A DNA stretch of 14,547 nt. Source: Nitrosospira multiformis. Its GTDB lineage: Bacteria > Pseudomonadota > Gammaproteobacteria > Burkholderiales > UBA11063. Positions 7,858 to 14,547 of the stretch are shown here, in pieces. Location: contig DYTA01000018.1 in NCBI GenBank assembly GCA_020726205.1, positions 1 to 14,547 on the forward strand. The letters run 5' to 3'. Made by a program: the position numbers and the translations under genes. Positions within the stretch are counted from its first letter, which is position 1, and the number at the start of each line of letters is the position of its first letter. The notes under the pieces were generated by a model. That model was not told the origin of the DNA and searched no databases. It worked only from the letters and a program-made list of their open reading frames with translations.

Positions 7858-8997
7858 TTGTTTAAACGAATTTTACTAGTTTTAACCAGTGGTTTAGTAG
7901 CTACTGGTTTAATTTCTTGTGCTTCAGATAATTCACCTCAACCATTACCAATGCCAAAAATTAGTAATGAAGTAAAACTACAGCAAGGTTGGGTTCAGAG
8001 TAAATTAAATAATAGTGATGCAGGAAGCTTTGTTCCAACTATTTATGATAATGCTATTTTTACTGCTGATTTCGATGGTGATATTTATAAAATTGATCCT
8101 ACCGATGGTAGTATTATTAATCAATTTACTATTGATAAAAAGTTATCTAGCGGAGTTGGAGTTTCTACTAGTAACATTTTTGTAACTACTAAAGATTCTT
8201 TATTGATTGCTATTGATAAAGGAACTGGAAAAATTAAATGGCAAACCCCATTACCAACAATTTCTCTCGAAGCACCTCAAGCAACCAGTAATGTTGTAAT
8301 AGTAAGAACTAATGATGCTCAGGTTTTAGCTTTTGATACAGCAACTGGAGCTCCGCTTTGGGTATACCAAAAACCCATTCCTCCATTAACTTTACGGGTG
8401 CAAAATTCATTTTTAGTGATTGGTAATGAGGTTGTTGTGGTTGGGCTTCCTGGTGGTAAATTAGCGTTAATTAACTTGGTCAGTGGAACTCCAATTTGGG
8501 AAAATTATGTTGCAGTTCCTGAAGGATCAACTGACTTAGATAAGATTACAGATATAGGAATGAGACCTGTTTTAGATAATAAAACTCTCTATGTTGCCAC
8601 ATATAATGGTAAATTATCTTGTGTAGATGCGATGTCAAGTAATATTATTTGGCAGAAAAAATTTAGCACTACAAATGGAGTTGTTGTTGATGAACAAAAT
8701 GTTTATGCCGTTTCTCAAGATGGTATTGTTTATGCCTTTGATAAGGCAACTGGAGCTCAGGTATGGCAGAATAAAACACTGCAATATCGCTCTTTGAGTA
8801 CTCCTGCACTTGAAGGAAATGGTATACTAGTTGTAGATAATGATGGTTATGTTCATATGTTTAATCGAAATGATGGACATGAGATGGCAAGGGTAAGCAC
8901 GTATCTATTGTCTGGAATATCGCAACCTGTAACTCGTGATAGTGGTATTGTGTATCAATCTGCAAATGGATACCTTGTACAAATTAAAAATTATTAA
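7858..8997 (+). CDS. bamB: BamB, outer-membrane protein assembly lipoprotein
   Basis: Beta-propeller lipoprotein of the BAM complex, which inserts beta-barrel proteins into the outer membrane; it docks on BamA. From a TTG at 7858 it is 379 residues (E. coli about 392). The signal peptide ends in the lipobox LISC with lipidation expected at C21. The rest shows repeated PQQ-like propeller blades, each with a variant of 'AxDxxTGxxxW': for example [22 protein letters not shown] and [11 protein letters not shown]. An in-frame TTG at 7843 would overlap yfgM and add five residues, but then the signal sequence would start less typically. It begins 4 nt after yfgM and ends 8 nt before der; bamB-der is a conserved pair. 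Confidence 0.93.
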   Translation: MFKRILLVLTSGLVATGLISCASDNSPQPLPMPKISNEVKLQQGWVQSKLNNSDAGSFVPTIYDNAIFTADFDGDIYKIDPTDGSIINQFTIDKKLSSGVGVSTSNIFVTTKDSLLIAIDKGTGKIKWQTPLPTISLEAPQATSNVVIVRTNDAQVLAFDTATGAPLWVYQKPIPPLTLRVQNSFLVIGNEVVVVGLPGGKLALINLVSGTPIWENYVAVPEGSTDLDKITDIGMRPVLDNKTLYVATYNGKLSCVDAMSSNIIWQKKFSTTNGVVVDEQNVYAVSQDGIVYAFDKATGAQVWQNKTLQYRSLSTPALEGNGILVVDNDGYVHMFNRNDGHEMARVSTYLLSGISQPVTRDSGIVYQSANGYLVQIKNY

Positions 8998-9005
8998 GGA
9001 AATTT

Positions 9006-10403
9006 ATGAAGCCTACAATCGCATTGGTTGGAAGACCAAATGTTGGCAAATCAACGTTATTTAATCGTTTAACTAGAAGTAGAGATGCTTTAGTTGCTGA
9101 TTTTCCAGGGTTGACTCGAGATCGTCATTATGGAATAGGTCGTATTGGTCACAAGCCATATATTTTGGTTGACACGGGTGGTTTTGAACCATTGATAGAA
9201 AGTGGTGTAATGCTTGAAATGGCTCGTCAGTCAGAACAGGCTACTTACGAAGCTGATGCAGTAATTTTTATGGTTGATGGTCGTAATGGAATGACTCCAC
9301 AAGATCGGTTAATTGCTAATAAGCTGCGGACATTGAATAAACCTATTTATGTTGCTATTAATAAAGTTGAAGGTGTTGATAAAGTTATTGCAATTAGTGA
9401 CTTTTATGAACTTGGACTTGAAAATATGTATCCTCTTTCAGCAACACATGGTGATGGAGTGCATAAGCTTATTGATGATGTATTACGTGGTTTTAAAAAT
9501 GTAACTGACGACGAAGAACAATCAGATAAAATTACTTTTGCAGTGATAGGATGACCAAATGTTGGTAAATCCACATTGGTTAATACTATCTTGGGAGAGG
9601 AGCGAGTTATCGCTTTTGATGAAGCAGGTACAACAAGAGATAGTATTTATATTGACTTTGAGCGTAACGATAAGAAGTTTACAATTATTGATACCGCAGG
9701 TATTCGTCGTAAAGGTAAAGTAACAGATAAGCTAGAAAAATATTCAGTATTAAAAGCCATTCAAGCAATCAGTGAAGCAAATGTTGTTGTACTAGTTTTA
9801 GATGCTCATTTGGATATAGCAGAACAAGATGCTACAATTGTTGGGTATGCGCTTGAAGCTGGTAAATCGATTGTTGTTGCCATTAATAAATGGGATCATT
9901 TGGATGATGAACAAAGGCAAAAAATTAAAGATGATGTAAAAGAAAAATTACATTTCTTAGATTTTGCTAAATATTGTTATATTTCTGCACTTTACAAAAA
10001 AGGTACGAATGATCTACTTGATTCAATTAGTGCTGCTTATACTTCAGCTTTTGTGAAGTTTTCAACACCTAAATTAACTAGAGTTTTAAAAGAGGCTGTA
10101 AATCGCCAGCCTCCAACTCATAAAGGTAATTTTAGACCTAAAATGCGTTATGCGCATCAAGGTGGTTCAAATCCACCTATTGTAGTAATTCATGGAAATA
10201 GTTTATTATCCGTACAAAAGGCTTATACAAAATATTTGGAGCGCTCTTTTAGAAAAGTCTTTGATTTAGTAGGTACACCGCTAAGAATTGAATACAAAAA
10301 CAGCGAAAATCCATTTGATGATAAAAAAGAAGAATATATTAAACCAGGGTTATTACAGCGTCAGAAAATAAAAAATAAAGCTGAAAATAGGTATAAAAAA
10401 TAA
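9006..10403 (+). CDS. der: Der (EngA) ribosome-biogenesis GTPase, interrupted by one in-frame TGA
   Basis: Double-GTPase needed for 50S subunit maturation and essential in the bacteria where it has been tested. The frame is continuous over 465 codons except for TGA at codon 183. Before it lies G domain 1: GRPNVGKST (9-17), DTGG, and NKVE, where E instead of D is a form I associate with betaproteobacteria. After it comes G domain 2, beginning mid P-loop (P-N-V-G-K-S), then [13 protein letters not shown] and NKWD. The KH-like C-terminal domain ([10 protein letters not shown] to VVIHGN) follows. Both parts are intact, with no frameshift. A separate downstream product could start at the TTG at 9576, but it would lack the P-loop, so a functional split protein is unlikely. 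AAGGA at 8996-9000 supports the ATG. Sequencing error, a real nonsense mutation, or readthrough remain open. Confidence 0.92.
9552..9554 (+). other. In-frame TGA replacing the arginine of the second Der P-loop
   Basis: The codons read GGA-TGA-CCA-AAT-GTT-GGT-AAA, i.e. G-stop-P-N-V-G-K, where the family has G-R-P-N-V-G-K. The first P-loop of the same gene (9030-9046) is nearly identical in DNA and has AGA here. The change is one base away from AGA (A to T) or CGA (C to T). The next base is C, giving UGAC, known in E. coli as a leaky termination context. Confidence 0.9.
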
Positions 10404-10576
10404 TGAAAATATTAAAGTTTATTTTGATTTGGGGTGTTCTATCTGTACTATTATCAAGCATTAGTGCGTGTGCGAGCTATCAAACTGAAATGAATAATCC
10501 TTTACCTAATGAGCATGATGTGCCTGTTGATCAAACAATGCCTGCAAATGATGATTCTTCGGTTAGTCTGGATTAA
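10403..10576 (+). CDS. Small putative lipoprotein (57 residues), function unknown
   Basis: The ATG overlaps the last base of the der stop codon (TAATG). The protein starts [11 protein letters not shown], has a hydrophobic signal core, and a lipobox ISAC that would place a lipidated cysteine at residue 23. The mature part is only 35 residues, polar and acidic (several Asp/Glu), with prolines and no predicted fold. I do not recognise a family; it lacks the CGLKGPLY-type motif of LptM/YifL. Its overlap with der indicates translational coupling. The protein is too small for many gene finders but has a complete signal peptide and lipobox, which is unlikely by chance. It is probably the last gene of the hisS transcript. 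Confidence 0.7.
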   Translation: MKILKFILIWGVLSVLLSSISACASYQTEMNNPLPNEHDVPVDQTMPANDDSSVSLD

Positions 10577-10577
10577 T

Positions 10578-10606
10578 TTAACAAGTAATTATTAATTACG
10601 TATAAA
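10578..10606 (+). promoter_or_regulatory. hfq promoter
   Basis: TTAACA (10578-10583, five of six matches to the -35 consensus), a 17-nt spacer and TATAAA (10601-10606, five of six matches to the -10) form the best sigma-70-type promoter in the window. Transcription would start near 10613, giving a leader of about 30 nt with AGAAAGG at 10632-10638 and ATG at 10645. Confidence 0.65.
10585..10599. repeat. Perfect 15-bp palindrome inside the hfq promoter spacer
   Basis: GTAATTA-T-TAATTAC is a perfect 7-bp inverted repeat around a single base and fills almost all of the 17-nt spacer between the -35 and -10 boxes. This is a classic position for a dimeric repressor, or for an activator that twists the spacer. 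An overlapping alternative hairpin (AAGTAA at 10583-10588 with TTACTT at 10608-10613) also exists. Confidence 0.5.
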
Positions 10607-10644
10607 GTTACTTCATTAATTTAATATATATAGAAAGGTATGTT

Positions 10645-10902
10645 ATGTCTAAACAAACAGTAAATCTTCAAGATCCGTATTTAAATAGTTTACGTAAAGA
10701 GCAAATTAGGGTTGCTATTTATCTTATTAATGGAATAAAGTTATCTGGAGTTGTAGCTTCATTTGATCAATACGTAGTTGTTTTAAGAGATGGTGATGGA
10801 ACAGTTAATCAACTAATCTATAAACATGCAATTTCAACAATTGTCCCATCAAGAGGATTTTCAACCAATATTTTTGAGAATGAGGCTGCGTTAGCAAAAT
10901 AA
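10645..10902 (+). CDS. hfq: Hfq RNA chaperone with an enlarged beta3-beta4 loop
   Basis: Sm-like hexameric RNA chaperone that helps small RNAs pair with mRNAs. The 85-residue protein has the N-terminal LQDPYLN, rim residues LRKEQ, the Sm1 block ([19 protein letters not shown]) and the Sm2 block YKHAIST (YKH at 59-61), so the proximal RNA-binding face is intact. Compared with E. coli Hfq as I remember it (LKN-TVSQMVYKH), the segment [14 protein letters not shown] has about three extra residues in the beta3-beta4 loop, about two more than Neisseria. The C-terminal tail is short and acidic (ENEAALAK). Good promoter and ribosome binding site; hflX follows after 3 nt. Confidence 0.96.
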   Translation: MSKQTVNLQDPYLNSLRKEQIRVAIYLINGIKLSGVVASFDQYVVVLRDGDGTVNQLIYKHAISTIVPSRGFSTNIFENEAALAK

Positions 10903-10905
10903 TCA

Positions 10906-12072
10906 ATGACAGAAGATATACTATCCAAAGAAAAACCAAGCGCTGTTTTAGTAGCAATAAATATAGATCATAATTTAGATTTTGACGAGGATGTAGCGGA
11001 AGCTGTTTCACTTGCCGAGTCATATGGTTATAAAATATTACAGGTTATTACAGCTAATCGTGCTCGTCCAGATCCACATTATTTTGTAGGAAGTGGTAAA
11101 TTAGATGAAATAAAAACTATTTGCGACTCATTAAAACCTAAAGTATTATTAATTAATCATAATATAATGCCTGTACAAGAAAGAAATTTAGATCGCATTT
11201 TAACTGATATAAGAATTGTTGACCGTACCCAGTTAATTTTAGATATTTTTGCGGCTAGAGTTACAACTAATGAAGGTATTTTGCAAATAGAACTGGCTCA
11301 ACAATCATATTTAGCAACTAGACTTGTTCGTCGTTGGACTCATTTAGAGCGTCAACGTGGTGGTTATGGTATGACAGGTGGTCCAGGTGAGAAGCAAATT
11401 GAACTAGATAAAAGGGCAATAGCAGATAAAATTGTAAAACTTAGACGTAGACTTGATGCGATTGTGAAGCAAAGAGATACTCAGCGCAAATCTCGTTTAA
11501 AAAACGGTATGAATTCTGTTTCTATTGTCGGTTATACTAATGCTGGTAAATCAACCTTGTTTAATGCTTTAACTAAGGCTAATGTGTATGCAGAAGATCG
11601 CTTGTTTGCGACATTACAAACAACCTCTCGTCATTTATTTTTAGCAGAGAATAATGAGATAGTTATTTCTGATACAGTAGGTTTTATTCGTGATTTGCCA
11701 GCTAAATTAGTTGCTGCTTTCAGAGCAACATTAGAGGAAACTGTACATGCTAATTTATTATTACAAGTTGTTGATATGTCACACTCAACTAGAGAGAGAC
11801 ATATTACAGATGTTAATAATGTATTAAAAGATATTGATGCTGATGGTATTCCTCAATTGATAGTTTATAATAAGATTGATTTGGTAGATGAGATTGAACC
11901 TCATATTGAATATAATGACCTAGGTCAGCCTATTGCAGTTTTTCTTTCTGCTCAAAATAATTTAGGTCTTAATCTATTAAGACAAGCAATTATAGAAAAA
12001 TTAACTGATATAAATGCAACTAATACTCAAAAACAACAGGATCTAGTTTATGAACCATGGAAAATACGATAA
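10906..12072 (+). CDS. hflX: HflX ribosome-associated GTPase
   Basis: GTPase that binds the 50S subunit and can split stalled or heat-stressed ribosomes. The 388-residue protein has the N-terminal HflX domain (for example VGSGKLDEIK, 61-70), the conserved linker GGPGEKQIELDKR (158-170), then the G domain: G1 GYTNAGKST (209-217), G3 DTVGF (256-260) and G4 NKID (322-325). There is no good Shine-Dalgarno sequence in the 3 nt after hfq or just inside its end, so translation is probably coupled to hfq. Its last 23 nt overlap the start of hflK. The hfq-hflX pair is conserved across proteobacteria. Confidence 0.96.
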   Translation: MTEDILSKEKPSAVLVAINIDHNLDFDEDVAEAVSLAESYGYKILQVITANRARPDPHYFVGSGKLDEIKTICDSLKPKVLLINHNIMPVQERNLDRILTDIRIVDRTQLILDIFAARVTTNEGILQIELAQQSYLATRLVRRWTHLERQRGGYGMTGGPGEKQIELDKRAIADKIVKLRRRLDAIVKQRDTQRKSRLKNGMNSVSIVGYTNAGKSTLFNALTKANVYAEDRLFATLQTTSRHLFLAENNEIVISDTVGFIRDLPAKLVAAFRATLEETVHANLLLQVVDMSHSTRERHITDVNNVLKDIDADGIPQLIVYNKIDLVDEIEPHIEYNDLGQPIAVFLSAQNNLGLNLLRQAIIEKLTDINATNTQKQQDLVYEPWKIR

Positions 12073-13093
12073 ATCATCTTCTAATAGTATAATCGATCGT
12101 TTGAACCATTGGTTAGGTAAGCTTATGGGAAAGAAATCACTAAAGAATCAAATAATTTATCATAAGCAACATAATCAAATGCCTAGCAATACAAAATTTA
12201 GTATTATTTTTGTGTTAATGGCAATATTTTTATGGTTATTAACTGGTTTATACTATGTTCCTGATGCTAGTTATGGATTAATTTTTAAACGTGGTGAAAT
12301 AAATAAAGTTGTTTCAGGGATGACTATTGGTGTTTCTGCACCGTATCCATTTTCATCAGTTGAACTTATTGATGCAGATAAAAATATAATTAATTTTGGA
12401 CAAGAAAGTAGCAATTCAACTATCTTAGTAACTAAAAATAATATGAATTTAAAAGTATCTGGTGTTATTATTTATCATGTTATTGATCCAAAGAAATATT
12501 TTATTAATTTTTATCAAGAGACTAATGATTTAGATCAAAAAGTTGAATGGTTAACTGTGACGCAGATTCAAAATTACTTTTTAATGCATGACTCATCTCA
12601 GTTATTGACGACTAGTAATTCAGATATGCTTTCTAAAATTTTGGAAACGAGTAATTTATTTTTTGCTAAGTATGGAATAGCTATTGATCAGATTAAAAAT
12701 GTAGCAATTTCTAAAGATACTACAAATTTTAAAATGATTCAACCATTAAATAGTGAATCAAGTTCAATTATAATAGATCAAGCATATGATTATGCAAAAT
12801 TTATAGAAAATAGAACTCAACATATAACAACGGATTTTAATTATTTATTGCCTCAATATCAAGCAAATAAAACTGCTATTACAGAGTTATTATATTATAA
12901 ATTATTGAGTACATTACCTAAAGAATCAAATCTTATGGAGTCTTATCCTTTATTAAATTTAACTGAATCTCAATTTATTCTGTTTTGTAATAATACAAAT
13001 AGTACTAGTTTAAGTGAAATTCAACAAAGTAGTCAAATTGGACGAAACTTAAATCGAACCGTCGATCGTCAACGTGAATTTAGGAGTCGTTAG
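12050..13093 (+). CDS. hflK: HflK, FtsH-modulating SPFH membrane protein (divergent, shortened)
   Basis: Together with HflC, HflK forms an SPFH-domain cage in the periplasm that encloses the FtsH protease and modulates its proteolysis. The 347-residue protein has a cytosolic N-terminus lacking the usual Gly-rich tract, one transmembrane helix at about 50-70, then an SPFH domain (YYVPDASYGLIFKRGEIN, later YHVIDPKKYF). The C-terminal half keeps FNYLLPQYQ (matching the family's LLPEY) and ends in the usual Arg-rich tail. The helix between the SPFH domain and LLPQY is about 25-30 residues shorter than in E. coli HflK as I recall it. ACAGGAT at about 12035-12041 supports the ATG, which overlaps hflX by 23 nt. 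Identity rests on synteny plus these blocks, as the sequence is divergent. Confidence 0.88.
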   Translation: MNHGKYDKSSSNSIIDRLNHWLGKLMGKKSLKNQIIYHKQHNQMPSNTKFSIIFVLMAIFLWLLTGLYYVPDASYGLIFKRGEINKVVSGMTIGVSAPYPFSSVELIDADKNIINFGQESSNSTILVTKNNMNLKVSGVIIYHVIDPKKYFINFYQETNDLDQKVEWLTVTQIQNYFLMHDSSQLLTTSNSDMLSKILETSNLFFAKYGIAIDQIKNVAISKDTTNFKMIQPLNSESSSIIIDQAYDYAKFIENRTQHITTDFNYLLPQYQANKTAITELLYYKLLSTLPKESNLMESYPLLNLTESQFILFCNNTNSTSLSEIQQSSQIGRNLNRTVDRQREFRSR

Positions 13094-13096
13094 AGT

Positions 13097-13804
13097 ATGC
13101 GTATTTTATTATTACTATTTATACTTTTATTTGGGTTTGGTGCATCTGGTTTTTTTATTGTTGATGAGCATGAGTTTGCTGTAATTTCATTTGATAATAA
13201 TATGCAAGTTTTTGATTCTGGATTACATTGGAAGTTTCCGTTTTATGGTGATTTGACTTATGTTTATTCAAACCAACGCAATTCAGATATTTCTACGACT
13301 AATACAATTAGATTAAAAGATGGCTCTCAATATATAGCAGAAATTAATATGGTTTGGAAGGTGTATCAAGTACAAAATTATATGAAATATATACAATCTA
13401 ATTCAATGAAGCAGTTTGCAATTGACTTGTCGCAAGATATAGAGTCTAAGGTTTTATTAGTTGCAAAAAACTCTACAAGTAGTACTGATTTTATGCAAAA
13501 ATTATCTACGCAAAGTAAATATTTATTATCAAATAAAGGTATAGAAATTTTATCAATTAACATAACATCTATTAAATTTGTTGATAATAAAAATCAAATT
13601 ATAAAAATGATGAGCGCAGAAAGTAGTTATCAATTTGCGCAACAAGTAAAATTAACAGCTGAAAATAAGCAAAATCAACAACTAAATGTTCTGAAACAAA
13701 AAAATATTGATTTTTTTAATTTTTATATGAAAATAAATCAACTTGAACAAACAGCACGAATTAAACAAGACGTACCACCACTGAGTGCTATTTATCAACA
13801 ATAA
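13097..13804 (+). CDS. hflC: HflC, FtsH-modulating SPFH membrane protein (divergent, short)
   Basis: Partner of HflK in the FtsH regulatory cage. At 235 residues it is much shorter than E. coli HflC (about 334) or other betaproteobacterial forms (near 290). An N-terminal signal-anchor (about 2-22) is followed by [13 protein letters not shown] (start of the SPFH domain) and GLHWKFPF, a strong family hallmark. The C-terminus keeps [14 protein letters not shown], aligning with the family's DFYAF-type segment. The helix between IKFVD and DFFNF is about 30 residues shorter than in E. coli. TAGGAGT (13081-13087) inside the end of hflK supports the ATG, 3 nt after hflK. The frame is open throughout, so the short length is not a frameshift. 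Confidence 0.88.
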   Translation: MRILLLLFILLFGFGASGFFIVDEHEFAVISFDNNMQVFDSGLHWKFPFYGDLTYVYSNQRNSDISTTNTIRLKDGSQYIAEINMVWKVYQVQNYMKYIQSNSMKQFAIDLSQDIESKVLLVAKNSTSSTDFMQKLSTQSKYLLSNKGIEILSINITSIKFVDNKNQIIKMMSAESSYQFAQQVKLTAENKQNQQLNVLKQKNIDFFNFYMKINQLEQTARIKQDVPPLSAIYQQ

Positions 13805-13821
13805 TTTTAACGGGAGTTATC

Positions 13822-14547
13822 ATGGAACAAGTTTTAAAGTCTTTAAAAGATAATCAAACAAAAATTTCTCAAGAAAATTTAGTAAGTTTATTTAATAAAA
13901 ATCCGTTGCGTTCAGAGCAATTTAGTTTGCAATATAATGGAATTTATTATGATTTTTCTAAAAATAAAATTAATGAAGATACAATCAATTTATTGGTTGA
14001 ATTGGCTAAAAGTCGTGGATTAAGTGAAAAAATTCAAGCAATGTTTAGTGGTGAACGAATTAATAATACAGAAGATCGTGCCGTGTTACACACTGCATTG
14101 CGCAGTGATAAAGAAAGCATTTTGGTTGATGGTAATAATGTAATGCCTGATATTAATGCAGTAAAAGTTCAAATGGCTAATTTTTGTGAAAATATCCATA
14201 CCGGTAAACACGTTGGTTATACAGGTAAAGAAATTAAAACGATCGTGAATATTGGAATTGGCGGTTCAGATTTAGGTCCAGTATTGATTACACAAGCCTT
14301 GAAACCATACCGAAAATTTGGTATGAATATTCACTTTATGTCAAGTGTTGATGGTTACATGTTTAATGATATTATAGCTGATATTGATCCTGAAACAACA
14401 TTATTTGTAGTTGCATCAAAAACATTTACAACTCAAGAAACTATGACTAATGCACATAGTGCTCGTAGATGGTTCTTAGGGCAAACAGGTAATAATACTG
14501 CAGCAATTGCTAAGCATTTTATTGCATTATCCACCAATGCTAAAGCA
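13822..14547 (+). CDS. pgi: Glucose-6-phosphate isomerase (5' part only)
   Basis: Interconverts glucose 6-phosphate and fructose 6-phosphate in glycolysis and gluconeogenesis. The frame is open for 242 codons to the right edge; the full enzyme is about 550 residues. Conserved blocks: [18 protein letters not shown] (77-94), [11 protein letters not shown] (143-153), the phosphosugar-binding signature, and [13 protein letters not shown] (198-210), the active-site serine/threonine block. GGGAG at 13812-13816 supports the ATG. It begins 17 nt after hflC, so it is probably on the same transcript; hflC in betaproteobacteria is more often followed by hisZ and purA. Confidence 0.95.
   Translation, partial: MEQVLKSLKDNQTKISQENLVSLFNKNPLRSEQFSLQYNGIYYDFSKNKINEDTINLLVELAKSRGLSEKIQAMFSGERINNTEDRAVLHTALRSDKESILVDGNNVMPDINAVKVQMANFCENIHTGKHVGYTGKEIKTIVNIGIGGSDLGPVLITQALKPYRKFGMNIHFMSSVDGYMFNDIIADIDPETTLFVVASKTFTTQETMTNAHSARRWFLGQTGNNTAAIAKHFIALSTNAKA

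Noticed and set aside
9552-9554. UGA reassigned to tryptophan (or glycine) in this organism
   Set aside because: Conserved tryptophans throughout the window use TGG and no other gene has an in-frame TGA. The affected residue should be arginine, which fits neither code 4 nor code 25.
9552-9600. Selenocysteine insertion at the der TGA
   Set aside because: The position is an invariant arginine, not cysteine. The CCAA-ATG-TTGG mini-hairpin downstream is dictated by the P-N-V-G codons and also occurs in the first P-loop; it does not resemble a bacterial SECIS element.
9576-10403. A separate second gene starting at TTG 9576
   Set aside because: It would begin just after G-K-S, so the GTPase domain would lack its P-loop. 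No ribosome binding site lies before it.
10805-11023. Minus-strand reading frame of 72 codons across the hfq-hflX junction
   Set aside because: It lies opposite two well-conserved genes. Its Leu-rich product reflects reverse-strand AT codons, and I see no promoter or ribosome binding site.
13378-13563. Minus-strand reading frame of 61 codons inside hflC
   Set aside because: It is opposite hflC, with no ribosome binding site and random-looking composition.
1-14547. Known Neisserial DNA uptake sequences
   Set aside because: I saw no GCCGTCTGAA-type core or close dialect by eye, so the known dialects do not support a Neisseriaceae placement here.

Overview
The window looks like a chromosomal housekeeping segment of an AT-rich betaproteobacterium (G+C about one third by eye). 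Three things point there. The first is the gene order ndk, rlmN, pilW/pilF, ispG, hisS, yfgM, bamB, der, hfq, hflX, hflK, hflC, which I recall as a betaproteobacterial arrangement. The second is the divergent lptF/pepA pair. The third is residue-level features, such as the NKxE (not NKxD) G4 motif in the first GTPase domain of Der and an RKE rim motif in Hfq. A relative of Neisseriales is my best guess; the genus is not identified. I see no insertion sequence, prophage, CRISPR array, tRNA or rRNA, and no uncovered stretch longer than about 150 bases.

Layout. (1) Positions 1-273, minus strand: 5' part of lptF, running off the left edge. (2) 274-345: divergent promoter region. (3) 346-1797: pepA, followed by a strong stem-loop terminator. 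(4) 1913-2344: ndk, a single-gene unit ending in a perfect 13-bp hairpin. (5) 2408-5791: rlmN, a PilW/PilF-like lipoprotein carrying an extra C-terminal LysM domain, and ispG, tightly packed. (6) 5792-5933: a 142-nt gap with a candidate promoter. (7) 5934-10576: hisS, yfgM, bamB, der and a 57-codon lipoprotein gene, with gaps of 12 nt or less. (8) 10577-10644: a good hfq promoter. (9) 10645-14547: hfq, hflX, hflK, hflC and the start of pgi, which runs off the right edge.

Functionally the window combines envelope assembly (LptF, BamB, YfgM, PilW), RNA and ribosome work (RlmN, Der, Hfq, HflX, HisRS), membrane protease control (HflK/HflC), and core metabolism (PepA, Ndk, IspG, Pgi).

The most striking observation is an in-frame TGA in der. 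It replaces the arginine of the second P-loop (G-R-P-N-V-G-K-S) while everything on both sides stays intact and in frame. No other complete gene here ends in TGA. Other oddities are matched shortening of the coiled-coil regions of HflK and HflC, a Gly/Asp loop insertion in Hfq that looks like a 6-nt duplication, a PilW-LysM fusion at a locus lacking rodZ, and a perfect 15-bp palindrome filling the -35/-10 spacer of the hfq promoter. I did not find a clearly new multi-gene system.
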